Positions 1-7,256 of a stretch of 18,959 nucleotides of DNA are shown in pieces; the stretch's first letter is position 1; each line of letters starts with the position of its first letter. Location of the stretch: positions 1 to 18,959 of the forward strand of contig JAEEQI010000027.1 in the NCBI GenBank assembly GCA_016285215.1, in the 5' to 3' direction. The notes below the pieces were generated by a model that worked only from the letters and a program-made list of their open reading frames with translations, was not told the origin of the DNA and did not search any database. Source of the DNA: Bacteroidales bacterium. GTDB taxonomy: Bacteria; Bacteroidota; Bacteroidia; Bacteroidales; UBA932. Made by a program: the position numbers and the translations under genes.

Positions 1-893
1 CAGTCGGTCAAGACAAACCCCTTGAAACCCCATTCTCCGCGGAGAACCTCCGTCAGCAGCCAGCGGTTCTCGGAAGCCAGCACGCCGTTGATCTTGTTGT
101 AGGAAGACATGATGGTCCAGGGCTGGGCCTCCTTCACCACAATCTCAAAGCCTTTGAGATAGATTTCACGCAGGGCGCGTTCGCTCACGGAGGCGTTCTG
201 GCCGTTGCGCAGGGTCTCCTGGCTGTTGGCGGCGAAGTGCTTCACGGAAGTTCCGACGCCATTGCCCTGGATGCCCTTGACATACGCCGCGGCAATCTTT
301 CCCGCCAGCAGAGGGTCTTCGCTGTAATACTCGAAATTGCGTCCGCACAGCGGATTCCGGTGAATGTTCATAGCCGGGGCCAGCAGCACGTCGGCTCCAT
401 ATTCCAGGACCTCGTTGCCCATGGCGGAAGTTACCCGCTCCGTGAGTTCGGGATCCCAAGAGGCCGACAGGAGCGAGCCGATGGGGAAAGCCGTGCAATA
501 GTAGGTCTTGTCATCCCCGGGGCGGGTGGCATCGATCCGGAGGCCGGCAGGGCCGTCCGCCAGGACCATCGTGGTAATGCCCAGTCTTTCGACAGGCACC
601 ACGTCGCCGGCAGCTCCTTTCACGCGGCCGCTGGAGAAAGCAGTCACTCCGTCACTCTGGGGCTTTTCCAGGATGCCACGCAAGTCCACGGACCTGCGCT
701 CGGGCAAGCCGGGCGCGGGTCCAGGACCGTTTTCATCTCCTACATAGCGGTTGGCTCCCACGACAAGGGTGATCTTCTCCTCGAGCGTCATCGCTTTCAA
801 TACTTCGTCGATATTGTTGCGGTTGAGCTGGGGAGCCTGTGCAAAGGCCGCTATTGTGCAGAGCAAAGCTCCGGTTGTAAGGATGGATTTCAT
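1..893 (-). CDS. Glycoside hydrolase family 3 enzyme (beta-glucosidase-like), 3' end outside the window
   Basis: The first 297 codons of a GH3 hydrolase are present; the frame stays open to the window edge. The start at 893 gives a signal peptide ([20 protein letters not shown]), so it is exported, probably to the periplasm. GH3 N-terminal domain signatures are visible: an ADGPAGLR block, [20 protein letters not shown] and GFVLTD. Asp297 of LTD is the last complete codon and sits where the GH3 catalytic nucleophile lies, so the acid/base and the C-terminal domains cannot be judged. Known GH3 members release terminal beta-linked glucose, xylose or related sugars; the exact substrate is not readable here. 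The gene starts 3 nt after the SusD-like stop codon and is surely cotranscribed with it, which fits a role in final trimming of oligosaccharides imported by the SusCD pair. Family call is secure; specificity is unknown. Confidence 0.93.
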   Translation of the reverse strand, partial: MKSILTTGALLCTIAAFAQAPQLNRNNIDEVLKAMTLEEKITLVVGANRYVGDENGPGPAPGLPERRSVDLRGILEKPQSDGVTAFSSGRVKGAAGDVVPVERLGITTMVLADGPAGLRIDATRPGDDKTYYCTAFPIGSLLSASWDPELTERVTSAMGNEVLEYGADVLLAPAMNIHRNPLCGRNFEYYSEDPLLAGKIAAAYVKGIQGNGVGTSVKHFAANSQETLRNGQNASVSERALREIYLKGFEIVVKEAQPWTIMSSYNKINGVLASENRWLLTEVLRGEWGFKGFVLTD

Positions 894-896
894 AGA

Positions 897-2666
897 CTAT
901 TCAATCCAGCCGGTGTATTCGTCAGAGCCTTCGTATCCGGCATTCTGCTTGAACTTATACTCCTCGCCGGCACCGGCGGAAAGGTTGATCTGTTCAGTGG
1001 GAATGGGAGCGAAGCCCTTGGTAATTTCGAAACGGGCGCCGTAACCGCCGTTGAAATCGCTGGCGTGGTTCGTGCTCTTTTTACCCTTGAAGTAGCATTC
1101 AACGCCCTCCTGCTTGTCCAGAGCGGCTTTGGCATAGGCCGTGCCGTAGCGGCGCAGGTCGCCCAGTCTGACGCCTTCAAAGGCGAGTTCCCAGCGGCGT
1201 TCGTTGCGGATGTTCTCTTCCGTAAGGGGAAGGGTGGGCAGCTTGGCGCGGGAGCGCACCCGGTCAAAGGAATTCTTGTTTCCGTTGATTTCGGCATCCA
1301 TCAGCAGAACCTCGGCAAAGCGGATCAGCACCATATCGTCGCAGAAGTTGTACTGGTAGTCGTCCTTGGACCAGGAAAGGTTGTCGTACATGACCAGGAG
1401 GTAGGACCATTTGATGGAGCCGTTGTTGTCGCGGCCCATGACGGGCATCACCTTGGTCTGGTAGTAACCGGTTTCCTGGACGTTGTCGCCCTTCACACCG
1501 TACTTATACCCTTTCACGAAGTCGGTGGGGTACATGATGGAAGCTTCACGACGGGGGTCGTTGGGTTCGGCTGCTTCCCATTCCTTGACAAAGGCGGGGC
1601 TTACCGGGCAGTTTCCGTAGCCGTAGCTGAGCGGGAACGTCTCACCTTTCTGGCACTTCTGCTTGTTACCGCGCACACCGCCGATGAAGAGGGCCGTCTG
1701 GTTGGAATATTTGCGGTAGGGGTCGCCCTTGCTCTGGGTGTTGAACTTGATGAAGAACATGGCTTCGGGGTTCACGCCGCTGTCGTCGCCTACATACTGG
1801 TAGCCCTTGTCCTTCCACTTGGCGGGGTAAAGGGCGTCGGCAGACGTGACGCGGTTGCTGTAGGCCCACAGGTTGTGGTAATCGGAAACCAGGGTATAGC
1901 CCGAGTTCTTCACGCAGTCATCGATGTAGCGGCCCACGTCGGCCTTCGAAAGATCCGTTCCGTCAGGGAGGCTCACGGTCTCGTCATTGTAGAAACCGGA
2001 ATAGAACAGGTAAACACGGCCCAGGAGGGCTTCGGCGCAGTATTTATCCACGTGACCGTCACCGGTGGACTTTCTGGAGGGCATAATGTCAATGGCCGTC
2101 TTGAGGTCCAGCATGATCTGTCCCCAGAGGGCTTCGCCGGAAATCTGGGGAAGGGTGGGATCGGCTACGGTCGAAAGGGGGCAGGGAATATTCCCGAACT
2201 GGCTGGCCAGTTCATAGTAATAGTAGGCGCGGAGGAAGAGAGCCTGTCCCTTGAAGTTGTTTTTCATCTCGTCGGAGATGAAAGTGCAGTTCTCAAGAGC
2301 CTCGAGCGCACCGTTGGCCCTTGCAATACCCACGTAGCGGCTCTTGTAGACGCCGTTGTATCCGTCGCCCTGCTTGAGCATCATATCGGCAGCCTGGATG
2401 ATGGAGACGTTGGCTCCGTCACCGCCCAGGCATTCGTCGGCCGTAGCCAGGGCCCAGGGGTAGTGCCAGGTGACTTTGTTGGATTCCTGAATGGCGTTCA
2501 GGTTGTTGTAGATACCGGTGATCATCTGCTCCACCTCTCCGATGTTCGAAGGGAAATCGGCCGTGGTCTTGGTCATATAGTTGGTGGTATCGAGCAGTTT
2601 CTCACAGGAAGAAAGCAGGAGAGTCAGTGCGGTGGCTGCTGCCGTTATTTTCAATATGGTTTTCAT
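897..2666 (-). CDS. SusD/RagB-family nutrient-binding outer-membrane lipoprotein
   Basis: This 589-residue protein begins with a lipoprotein signal (hydrophobic stretch then LLSSC, Cys21), followed by EKLLD, a start typical of SusD proteins, so it should be a lipid-anchored surface protein. The N-terminal half has the helical SusD-like fold signature, with a run of Tyr residues (LRAYYYYELASQFG) in a TPR-like region. The C-terminal SusD_RagB part shows the family hallmark ELAFEGVRLGDLRRYG at about residues 487-503. SusD proteins form the lid over the SusC transporter and bind glycans at the cell surface. The gene starts 14 nt after the SusC-like stop and ends 3 nt before the GH3 start. Length is normal for the family (about 500-650). 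The ligand cannot be deduced. I see no frameshift or missing region. Confidence 0.96.
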   Translation of the reverse strand: MKTILKITAAATALTLLLSSCEKLLDTTNYMTKTTADFPSNIGEVEQMITGIYNNLNAIQESNKVTWHYPWALATADECLGGDGANVSIIQAADMMLKQGDGYNGVYKSRYVGIARANGALEALENCTFISDEMKNNFKGQALFLRAYYYYELASQFGNIPCPLSTVADPTLPQISGEALWGQIMLDLKTAIDIMPSRKSTGDGHVDKYCAEALLGRVYLFYSGFYNDETVSLPDGTDLSKADVGRYIDDCVKNSGYTLVSDYHNLWAYSNRVTSADALYPAKWKDKGYQYVGDDSGVNPEAMFFIKFNTQSKGDPYRKYSNQTALFIGGVRGNKQKCQKGETFPLSYGYGNCPVSPAFVKEWEAAEPNDPRREASIMYPTDFVKGYKYGVKGDNVQETGYYQTKVMPVMGRDNNGSIKWSYLLVMYDNLSWSKDDYQYNFCDDMVLIRFAEVLLMDAEINGNKNSFDRVRSRAKLPTLPLTEENIRNERRWELAFEGVRLGDLRRYGTAYAKAALDKQEGVECYFKGKKSTNHASDFNGGYGARFEITKGFAPIPTEQINLSAGAGEEYKFKQNAGYEGSDEYTGWIE

Positions 2667-2680
2667 TTCAGGCGCGGTTA

Positions 2681-5600
2681 TTAGAATTTGATGTTAAGGC
2701 CCACGAGAATGGTGCGGGGCTGGGGATAGAAGCCGAGGTCGATGCCCTTGGCCCAGGAGTCAAATCCGCTGGAAGTACCCACTTCCGGGTCCATACCCTT
2801 GTAGCCGGTGATGGTGAACAGGTTCTGGCCCTGGACATACAGGCGGAGCTGACCGAACGGGGAGTTTTTCCACAGGCGGTTGAAGTCGTAGCCGAGCGTA
2901 ACCGTCTGGATGCGGAAGAAGTCGCCGTTTTCGATGAAGAGGTCGGTGTTGCAGGCTTTGCTGTTGCTGGAGTACAGGATGGGCAGTCTGTTGGAAGTGC
3001 CCGGGCCGTGCCAGTAGTCAAACACCTCGGTGGTATAGTTCTGATAAGGTCTGTGGCCGTACTGTCTCCAGGCACGGAAGATCTGGTGGCCGAACATGCC
3101 ATAGCCGCTCAGGCCGAAGTCAAAGCCCTTGAAGCCGAGGGAAATGTTGAGGCCGGCGGTGAAATGAGGGTTGGGGTCACCGGTCATGGTCTTGTCATTG
3201 TCCTGGTTGAGCACACCGTCGCCGTCGAGGTCAAGGACCTTGAGGTCTCCGGGCTGGGGATTGTCGCTGAGGGTGGGCTTGCCGGCAGCCAGCCAGGCGT
3301 CCACTTCCTCCTGCGTCTGGAACACGCCGTCCGTGACGTAAGTGTGGAAATAGCCGATGGGATAGCCTACCTCTGCACGGTACAGTTCAGAAGCCTGCTC
3401 CACTACGGCGCGGCCGTGGATGACACCCTCGCCGTTGGCGATACGGGTGACGATGTTCTTGTTGTAAGCAGCGTTTACGCCAATGCTGTAGTAGAAGTCC
3501 TTACCCACCTGGTCGTTCCAGTTGAGGGCGATTTCAACACCGGTATTGCGAACGTCACCGCCGTTGACATAAGGAGCGTCGGCACCGTAGTGACCCATAA
3601 TGGGGGCCTTTACCAGCCAGTTCTTGGTGTCTTTCTGGTACCAGTCGAAGACCACGCCCAGACGGCTTCTGAAGAAGCGGGCGTCTACACCGAGGTCAAT
3701 CTGCTGGGATGTTTCCCAGGTAACGTCGGGGTTGGGGAGTTTGTCGGCGTAGGAGCCGATGCTGGGCTGGTCGGTGAGGCCGTTGGCAAAACCATATCGG
3801 CCGTCGTTGGGACCTACCTGCACCGTGGAAAGATAGTGGAAATTGTCAATGGAGCAGTTACCGTTCTGGCCCCAGCTTCCGCGGATCTTCAGGAAGCTGA
3901 GCGTGTTGCGGACACCTTCCATCCAGGGCTCGTTGGACACCACCCAACCGGCAGACACAGAGGGGAACGTACCCCAGCGGTGTCCGGGAGCAAAGTTGGA
4001 GGAACCGTCCCGGCGGAGGATGAGGGAGACCATGTATTTCTCGGCATAGTCATAGTTGATACGTCCGAAATAGGAGAGCAGGCCGCTGTCGCTCCAGGGG
4101 GAGCCGGTGACTTTGCTTTCCGTGATGATGCCCGTCATGTTGCTTACATAGGCGTGGAGCGGATCGTCTCTCCATTTTCCGTCTTCGCGGCCGGAACCCA
4201 CCGACATGCCGTAGCCGGAGTGTTCGATGGACATACCCACCATGGCGTCAAAGTTATGTTCGCCGAAGTGGAACTTGTAAGCCGCCGTATTTTCCCAGGA
4301 CCAGCTCCAACCGAGACCGGCCTCCTGAGACACCTTGTCAATGTCAAGGAAGGTGGTGGAGTTGGCGTCGTAGGTCATGTCATAGGAACGCTTGCTGTTG
4401 GCGCTGGCCTTGTAGTTGAACTGACTTCTGAGGATGAGGTCCTTGATGGGCTGGATGCGTACGTTGGCCGACATATTCAGCGCATAGTTGTACTTCCAGT
4501 TGTTGCCCTGGGCGGTTCTGGAGATGACATACAGCGGGTTCTTGGCGTCGCCGTCGAACTTGAAGATGCCGAAGTCGGTATAATCGTCAGCAGTGGTGAA
4601 CTCTCCGTCGGCCCGGCGCATGGCGGCGAGGGGATTGGCCGTCAGGGCGTCAAACATATTGTTGGAATACTGGTTGCTCAGATTGATACCGCTCTTGGAG
4701 CTGTAGGAGAAGGTGACGTTCTCACCGATGGTGATGATGTCAAGGTCGTTTTTCTTCAGGAGAACGTGGTCGGAGTTCAGACGAACCGTAGCACGCTTGT
4801 AGTTGGAAGCCGCCGGCTTGCCGAAGATACCTTCCTGGTGGGTGAAGCTGACACCCATGGAGAACTTGGACCGCTCGGTACCGCCGGTGAGGTTGACGGC
4901 GTGATTGGAAACGGGGGCGTTGTCATTATGGAACTCCCGGATCCAGTTGGTGCCGGTGAAGGAGCCATTCATGATGCTCTGGTACAGTTCAGGGTTTAGG
5001 ACCGTCGCGAAGTCGGTAGGGGTGAGGCGGTTGTTCTTCTCGGCCGTATTGATAACCTCAATATATTGCTTGGCATTCAAAACTTCCGGAATGATGGGAG
5101 CGTTCTGCCAGCCCACATAACCGTCATAGCTGAGCTGGAGCTTGCCTTCCTTGCCCTGCTTGGTGGTTACGAGGATAACGCCGTTGGCAGCACGGGCACC
5201 ATAGATGGCGGCCGATGCGGCATCCTTGAGGATGTCGATGCTTTCGATATCGGAAGGGTTGAGGTTGCTGATGTCGCCGCCGGCCACACCGTCGATGACA
5301 TAGAGGGGCTTGTAAGAGCCGATGGTACCCATACCGCGGATGTTCACATTGAATCCATCACCGGGCTGTCCGGTTTTGGCAATGATGCTCACGCCGGGGG
5401 TCGAGGATTGCATAGCACCCAGCGCACTGGTGCTGTTGAGCTTCACAAGGTCATCACCCTTTACCTGGATGGTGGAACCGGTGATGAGCTTCTTTTTCTG
5501 GACGCCATAACCGACTACAACCACATCCTCCAGGAATTCGGAGCTGCTGTGGAGCACAACGTTGATGACACGGTTTCCGTTCACGGCTACTTCCTTGGAG

Positions 5601-5860
5601 TCGTAGCCCAGGGAGGTGAACACTAGGACGGCATCGGCCTTGGTCACAAGGGTGAACCGGCCGTCCAGATCGGAAGTGGTTCCGTTGTTCGTACCTTTTT
5701 CCTGTACGCCGGCTCCAATCACCGGCTGGTTTGTCTCATCGACAATTTGGCCGCTCACACTCAGGGACTGAGCCTGGGCTGTTGAACAGAGAAGGGCGCC
5801 GATGGCAAAAGCCAGCGAAACGCAGCATCTCATCAAAACGGTTTTTGATAGCAGTTTCAT
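2681..5860 (-). CDS. SusC/RagA-family TonB-linked outer-membrane transporter
   Basis: This 1059-residue protein has a signal peptide ending near STAQAQ. It is followed by a carboxypeptidase-D-regulatory-like domain (from SGQIVDETNQPVIGAGV, residues about 35-105) and the SusC-family box LEDVVVVGYG at residues 110-119. The plug domain contains NIRGMGTIG, PLYVIDGV and SIDILKDAASAAIYGARAANGVILVTTK, all standard SusC plug motifs. The rest is beta-barrel, ending in an aromatic C-terminus (LVGLNIKF) as expected for BAM-inserted proteins. There is no STN domain, so it should not signal through an anti-sigma factor; that agrees with the neighbouring HTCS being the regulator. It imports oligosaccharides or similar ligands using TonB energy together with the SusD lid encoded 14 nt downstream. 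It lies 32 nt after the phosphatase gene. Family assignment is firm; substrate is unknown. Confidence 0.97.
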   Translation of the reverse strand: MKLLSKTVLMRCCVSLAFAIGALLCSTAQAQSLSVSGQIVDETNQPVIGAGVQEKGTNNGTTSDLDGRFTLVTKADAVLVFTSLGYDSKEVAVNGNRVINVVLHSSSEFLEDVVVVGYGVQKKKLITGSTIQVKGDDLVKLNSTSALGAMQSSTPGVSIIAKTGQPGDGFNVNIRGMGTIGSYKPLYVIDGVAGGDISNLNPSDIESIDILKDAASAAIYGARAANGVILVTTKQGKEGKLQLSYDGYVGWQNAPIIPEVLNAKQYIEVINTAEKNNRLTPTDFATVLNPELYQSIMNGSFTGTNWIREFHNDNAPVSNHAVNLTGGTERSKFSMGVSFTHQEGIFGKPAASNYKRATVRLNSDHVLLKKNDLDIITIGENVTFSYSSKSGINLSNQYSNNMFDALTANPLAAMRRADGEFTTADDYTDFGIFKFDGDAKNPLYVISRTAQGNNWKYNYALNMSANVRIQPIKDLILRSQFNYKASANSKRSYDMTYDANSTTFLDIDKVSQEAGLGWSWSWENTAAYKFHFGEHNFDAMVGMSIEHSGYGMSVGSGREDGKWRDDPLHAYVSNMTGIITESKVTGSPWSDSGLLSYFGRINYDYAEKYMVSLILRRDGSSNFAPGHRWGTFPSVSAGWVVSNEPWMEGVRNTLSFLKIRGSWGQNGNCSIDNFHYLSTVQVGPNDGRYGFANGLTDQPSIGSYADKLPNPDVTWETSQQIDLGVDARFFRSRLGVVFDWYQKDTKNWLVKAPIMGHYGADAPYVNGGDVRNTGVEIALNWNDQVGKDFYYSIGVNAAYNKNIVTRIANGEGVIHGRAVVEQASELYRAEVGYPIGYFHTYVTDGVFQTQEEVDAWLAAGKPTLSDNPQPGDLKVLDLDGDGVLNQDNDKTMTGDPNPHFTAGLNISLGFKGFDFGLSGYGMFGHQIFRAWRQYGHRPYQNYTTEVFDYWHGPGTSNRLPILYSSNSKACNTDLFIENGDFFRIQTVTLGYDFNRLWKNSPFGQLRLYVQGQNLFTITGYKGMDPEVGTSSGFDSWAKGIDLGFYPQPRTILVGLNIKF

Positions 5861-5892
5861 AAAGATTAAAATTGATTAGTTAATTTAAGTGT

Positions 5893-7167
5893 TTATTTTT
5901 CGTTTCTTGCACTTTCACACAGTTCCCGGAAAAACTTCCGGAAGTCGCTCCATCTGTAATAGGGATAGAGGTCTCCGGGCAAGGGAAGAGTCACTTCGCG
6001 GCCGCACAGGAGGGCCTTCACGAGGATCTCGTCGCCGGGTTTCCGACTCTTGTAAAAGACCAGCTGGATATTTCCGGCCATACAGGTGTTATAGTTCTGG
6101 TACACGTACTTGAAATCGTCCGGATCGGCGGGAACCGTCAGGGAGCCGTCCAGGCCCAGAAGGATGTTGAGCGGTCCCAGATAGGAATCGTGGCCGAAGC
6201 GGAGATCCGCTATGTCGTTGCTTTTGCCGGAAATCACGGCATCGGCCCGGTCAAGGATATCCTCGACGATGGGGACGGCGAGCTTGCGCTTGGACCAGTA
6301 GTAGCGATAGGATCCGGCGTTGGAAACTTCCCAGCGGGGGTACATCTCCTCCGGCGTATAGGGCTCACCCATCATACCCTCGTGTCCGATGCTGGGAAGG
6401 GAAGTATAGAAGGTGCTCAGTGTGGACTGAACGTTCTTTGCTTCCTGTTCATTCAGGCTTGTTTCCTTGAAGAACATCGTTACGAACGGTTGTTTGGCCA
6501 CCGCCGGGTTGCCGGAAACCGAAGGTTCGCCCGGCACGGGGAAAGGCTCGGGTACGCAGGTCCAGCGCCGGGGGTTTTCCCTCGAATCCGGGACAACGGC
6601 ATCCAGCGTTTCCTTGGAAGCCCTCTGGAAAATATCCAGATTGCTGTTTTGTGCGGCCAAAGACTGGCAGAAGGCGGCCATGCTCACGATGCATCGGCCT
6701 TCCAGGGAGGAGAAAGCCTCCACGTGCCCGCCTTTCTTGAAAATTTCAGGGAAGCTTTCATACATAGTTTTCGCGATGCGCGCGTGCTGCTCATATCCCA
6801 GAGGAGAGAGTTCCGTGACCCGGGCGGTCAGTTCCGGCAGGATGGCAGTGAACTGCCGGTAAAAATCCTCTCCGGCCTCTGTCAGTATTCCCTTAGCGTG
6901 TGCGTCTGTGAACAGCGAGTCTATCCGCTTATAAAAAGAAGCCTCCCAGTAGTAACGGGCTCCGTGACGGCCGTAATGACTGAGATAGAACGGCCTGTAC
7001 CCTTTGGGAGAGGGCGTTTGTCTGTAGGTCTCGGTCGGATAGGGGAAATCGTTTCCATATGACCGGAGCGTATTCGCGAAGAATTCTTCGCGGACATCGG
7101 CCCTCTGTCCCTGGACCGCCAGGAACGAAAAGAGCAACAGGACAATCAAAAAAAGCTTCTTTCTCAT
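5893..7167 (-). CDS. Secreted histidine-type acid phosphatase (histidine phosphatase superfamily, clade 2)
   Basis: This 424-residue protein has a signal peptide (MRKKLFLIVLLLFSFLAVQG). YGRHGARY near the N-terminus gives the RHGxR active-site signature with nucleophile His68, and FGHDSYLGPL provides the HD proton-donor pair His326-Asp327. Both catalytic halves are therefore present and the enzyme should be active. Clade 2 enzymes remove phosphate from sugar phosphates or inositol phosphates (acid phosphatases, phytases, MINPP). The HD donor is the form seen in acid phosphatases and AppA-type phytases, unlike the HAE of MINPP. It is the first gene of the minus-strand operon, 32 nt ahead of the SusC-like gene and divergent from the HTCS. 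The position suggests it dephosphorylates the imported ligand or supplies phosphate. Phytase versus general phosphatase cannot be settled from sequence. Confidence 0.9.
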   Translation of the reverse strand: MRKKLFLIVLLLFSFLAVQGQRADVREEFFANTLRSYGNDFPYPTETYRQTPSPKGYRPFYLSHYGRHGARYYWEASFYKRIDSLFTDAHAKGILTEAGEDFYRQFTAILPELTARVTELSPLGYEQHARIAKTMYESFPEIFKKGGHVEAFSSLEGRCIVSMAAFCQSLAAQNSNLDIFQRASKETLDAVVPDSRENPRRWTCVPEPFPVPGEPSVSGNPAVAKQPFVTMFFKETSLNEQEAKNVQSTLSTFYTSLPSIGHEGMMGEPYTPEEMYPRWEVSNAGSYRYYWSKRKLAVPIVEDILDRADAVISGKSNDIADLRFGHDSYLGPLNILLGLDGSLTVPADPDDFKYVYQNYNTCMAGNIQLVFYKSRKPGDEILVKALLCGREVTLPLPGDLYPYYRWSDFRKFFRELCESARNEK

Positions 7168-7175
7168 GTTGCAAA
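7166..7175 (+). repeat. Direct repeat copy 1, ATGTTGCAAA (candidate operator half)
   Basis: This 10-bp sequence recurs exactly at 7209-7218. The copy overlaps the phosphatase start codon and -7 element. It contains the palindromic core TTGCAA. A role as a binding site for the AraC-type domain of the HTCS is inferred only from position. Confidence 0.4.
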
Positions 7176-7179
7176 ATTA
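7172..7179 (-). promoter_or_regulatory. Bacteroidales -7 promoter element for the phosphatase/Sus operon
   Basis: Read on the minus strand this is TAATTTTG, an exact match to the Bacteroides -7 consensus TAnnTTTG. It is followed by CAAC and then the phosphatase ATG, so transcription would start at or very near the start codon. I do not see a clear TTG -33 box at 19-21 nt, which fits a promoter that needs an activator. Confidence 0.5.
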
Positions 7180-7208
7180 TTCAACACCAACGGCAAGAAT
7201 GGTAAAAA

Positions 7209-7218
7209 ATGTTGCAAA
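7209..7218 (+). repeat. Direct repeat copy 2, ATGTTGCAAA (candidate operator half)
   Basis: Exact second copy of the 10-mer at 7166, 43 bp away start to start, which is about four helical turns. It lies upstream of both putative -7 elements and so is well placed for activator binding. Confidence 0.4.
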
Positions 7219-7244
7219 CACGTGTCATCTACGTTTCATTTTCT

Positions 7245-7252
7245 TATCTTTG
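7245..7252 (+). promoter_or_regulatory. Bacteroidales -7 promoter element for the HTCS gene
   Basis: TATCTTTG exactly matches the TAnnTTTG consensus. It is followed by GAGC and the GTG codon at 7257. If it is used, the ATG at 7209 lies upstream of the transcript, which supports GTG as the real start and implies a leaderless or nearly leaderless mRNA. No good -33 TTG was found at the normal distance. Confidence 0.5.
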
Positions 7253-7256
7253 GAGC

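Larger units (their letters stand above)
7168..7256. promoter_or_regulatory. Divergent promoter region between phosphatase/Sus operon and HTCS gene
   Basis: These 89 nt separate the divergent start codons when the HTCS GTG at 7257 is used. The region is much more AT-rich than its flanks. It holds a TAnnTTTG-type -7 element for each direction and most of a 10-bp direct repeat. By location it should contain the HTCS operator controlling the Sus-like operon; that role is inferred. Confidence 0.6.

Noticed and set aside
237..2684. Long plus-strand open frame of 815 codons opposite the SusD-like and GH3 genes
   Set aside because: It is antisense to two clear genes, its translation is low-complexity (rich in V, G, H) with no domain motifs, and it spans a gene junction. 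It is a product of high GC at third codon positions on the other strand.
2627..4999. Long plus-strand open frame of 790 codons opposite the SusC-like gene
   Set aside because: Antisense to an unmistakable TonB-dependent transporter; no recognisable motifs.
5861..5892. Separate promoter for the SusC-like gene in the 32-nt gap after the phosphatase
   Set aside because: The gap is AT-rich but contains no good TAnnTTTG match at a workable distance; cotranscription is simpler.
7209..7256. ATG at 7209 as the HTCS start
   Set aside because: It adds 16 residues before a complete signal peptide and lies upstream of the best -7 element; kept only as an alternative.
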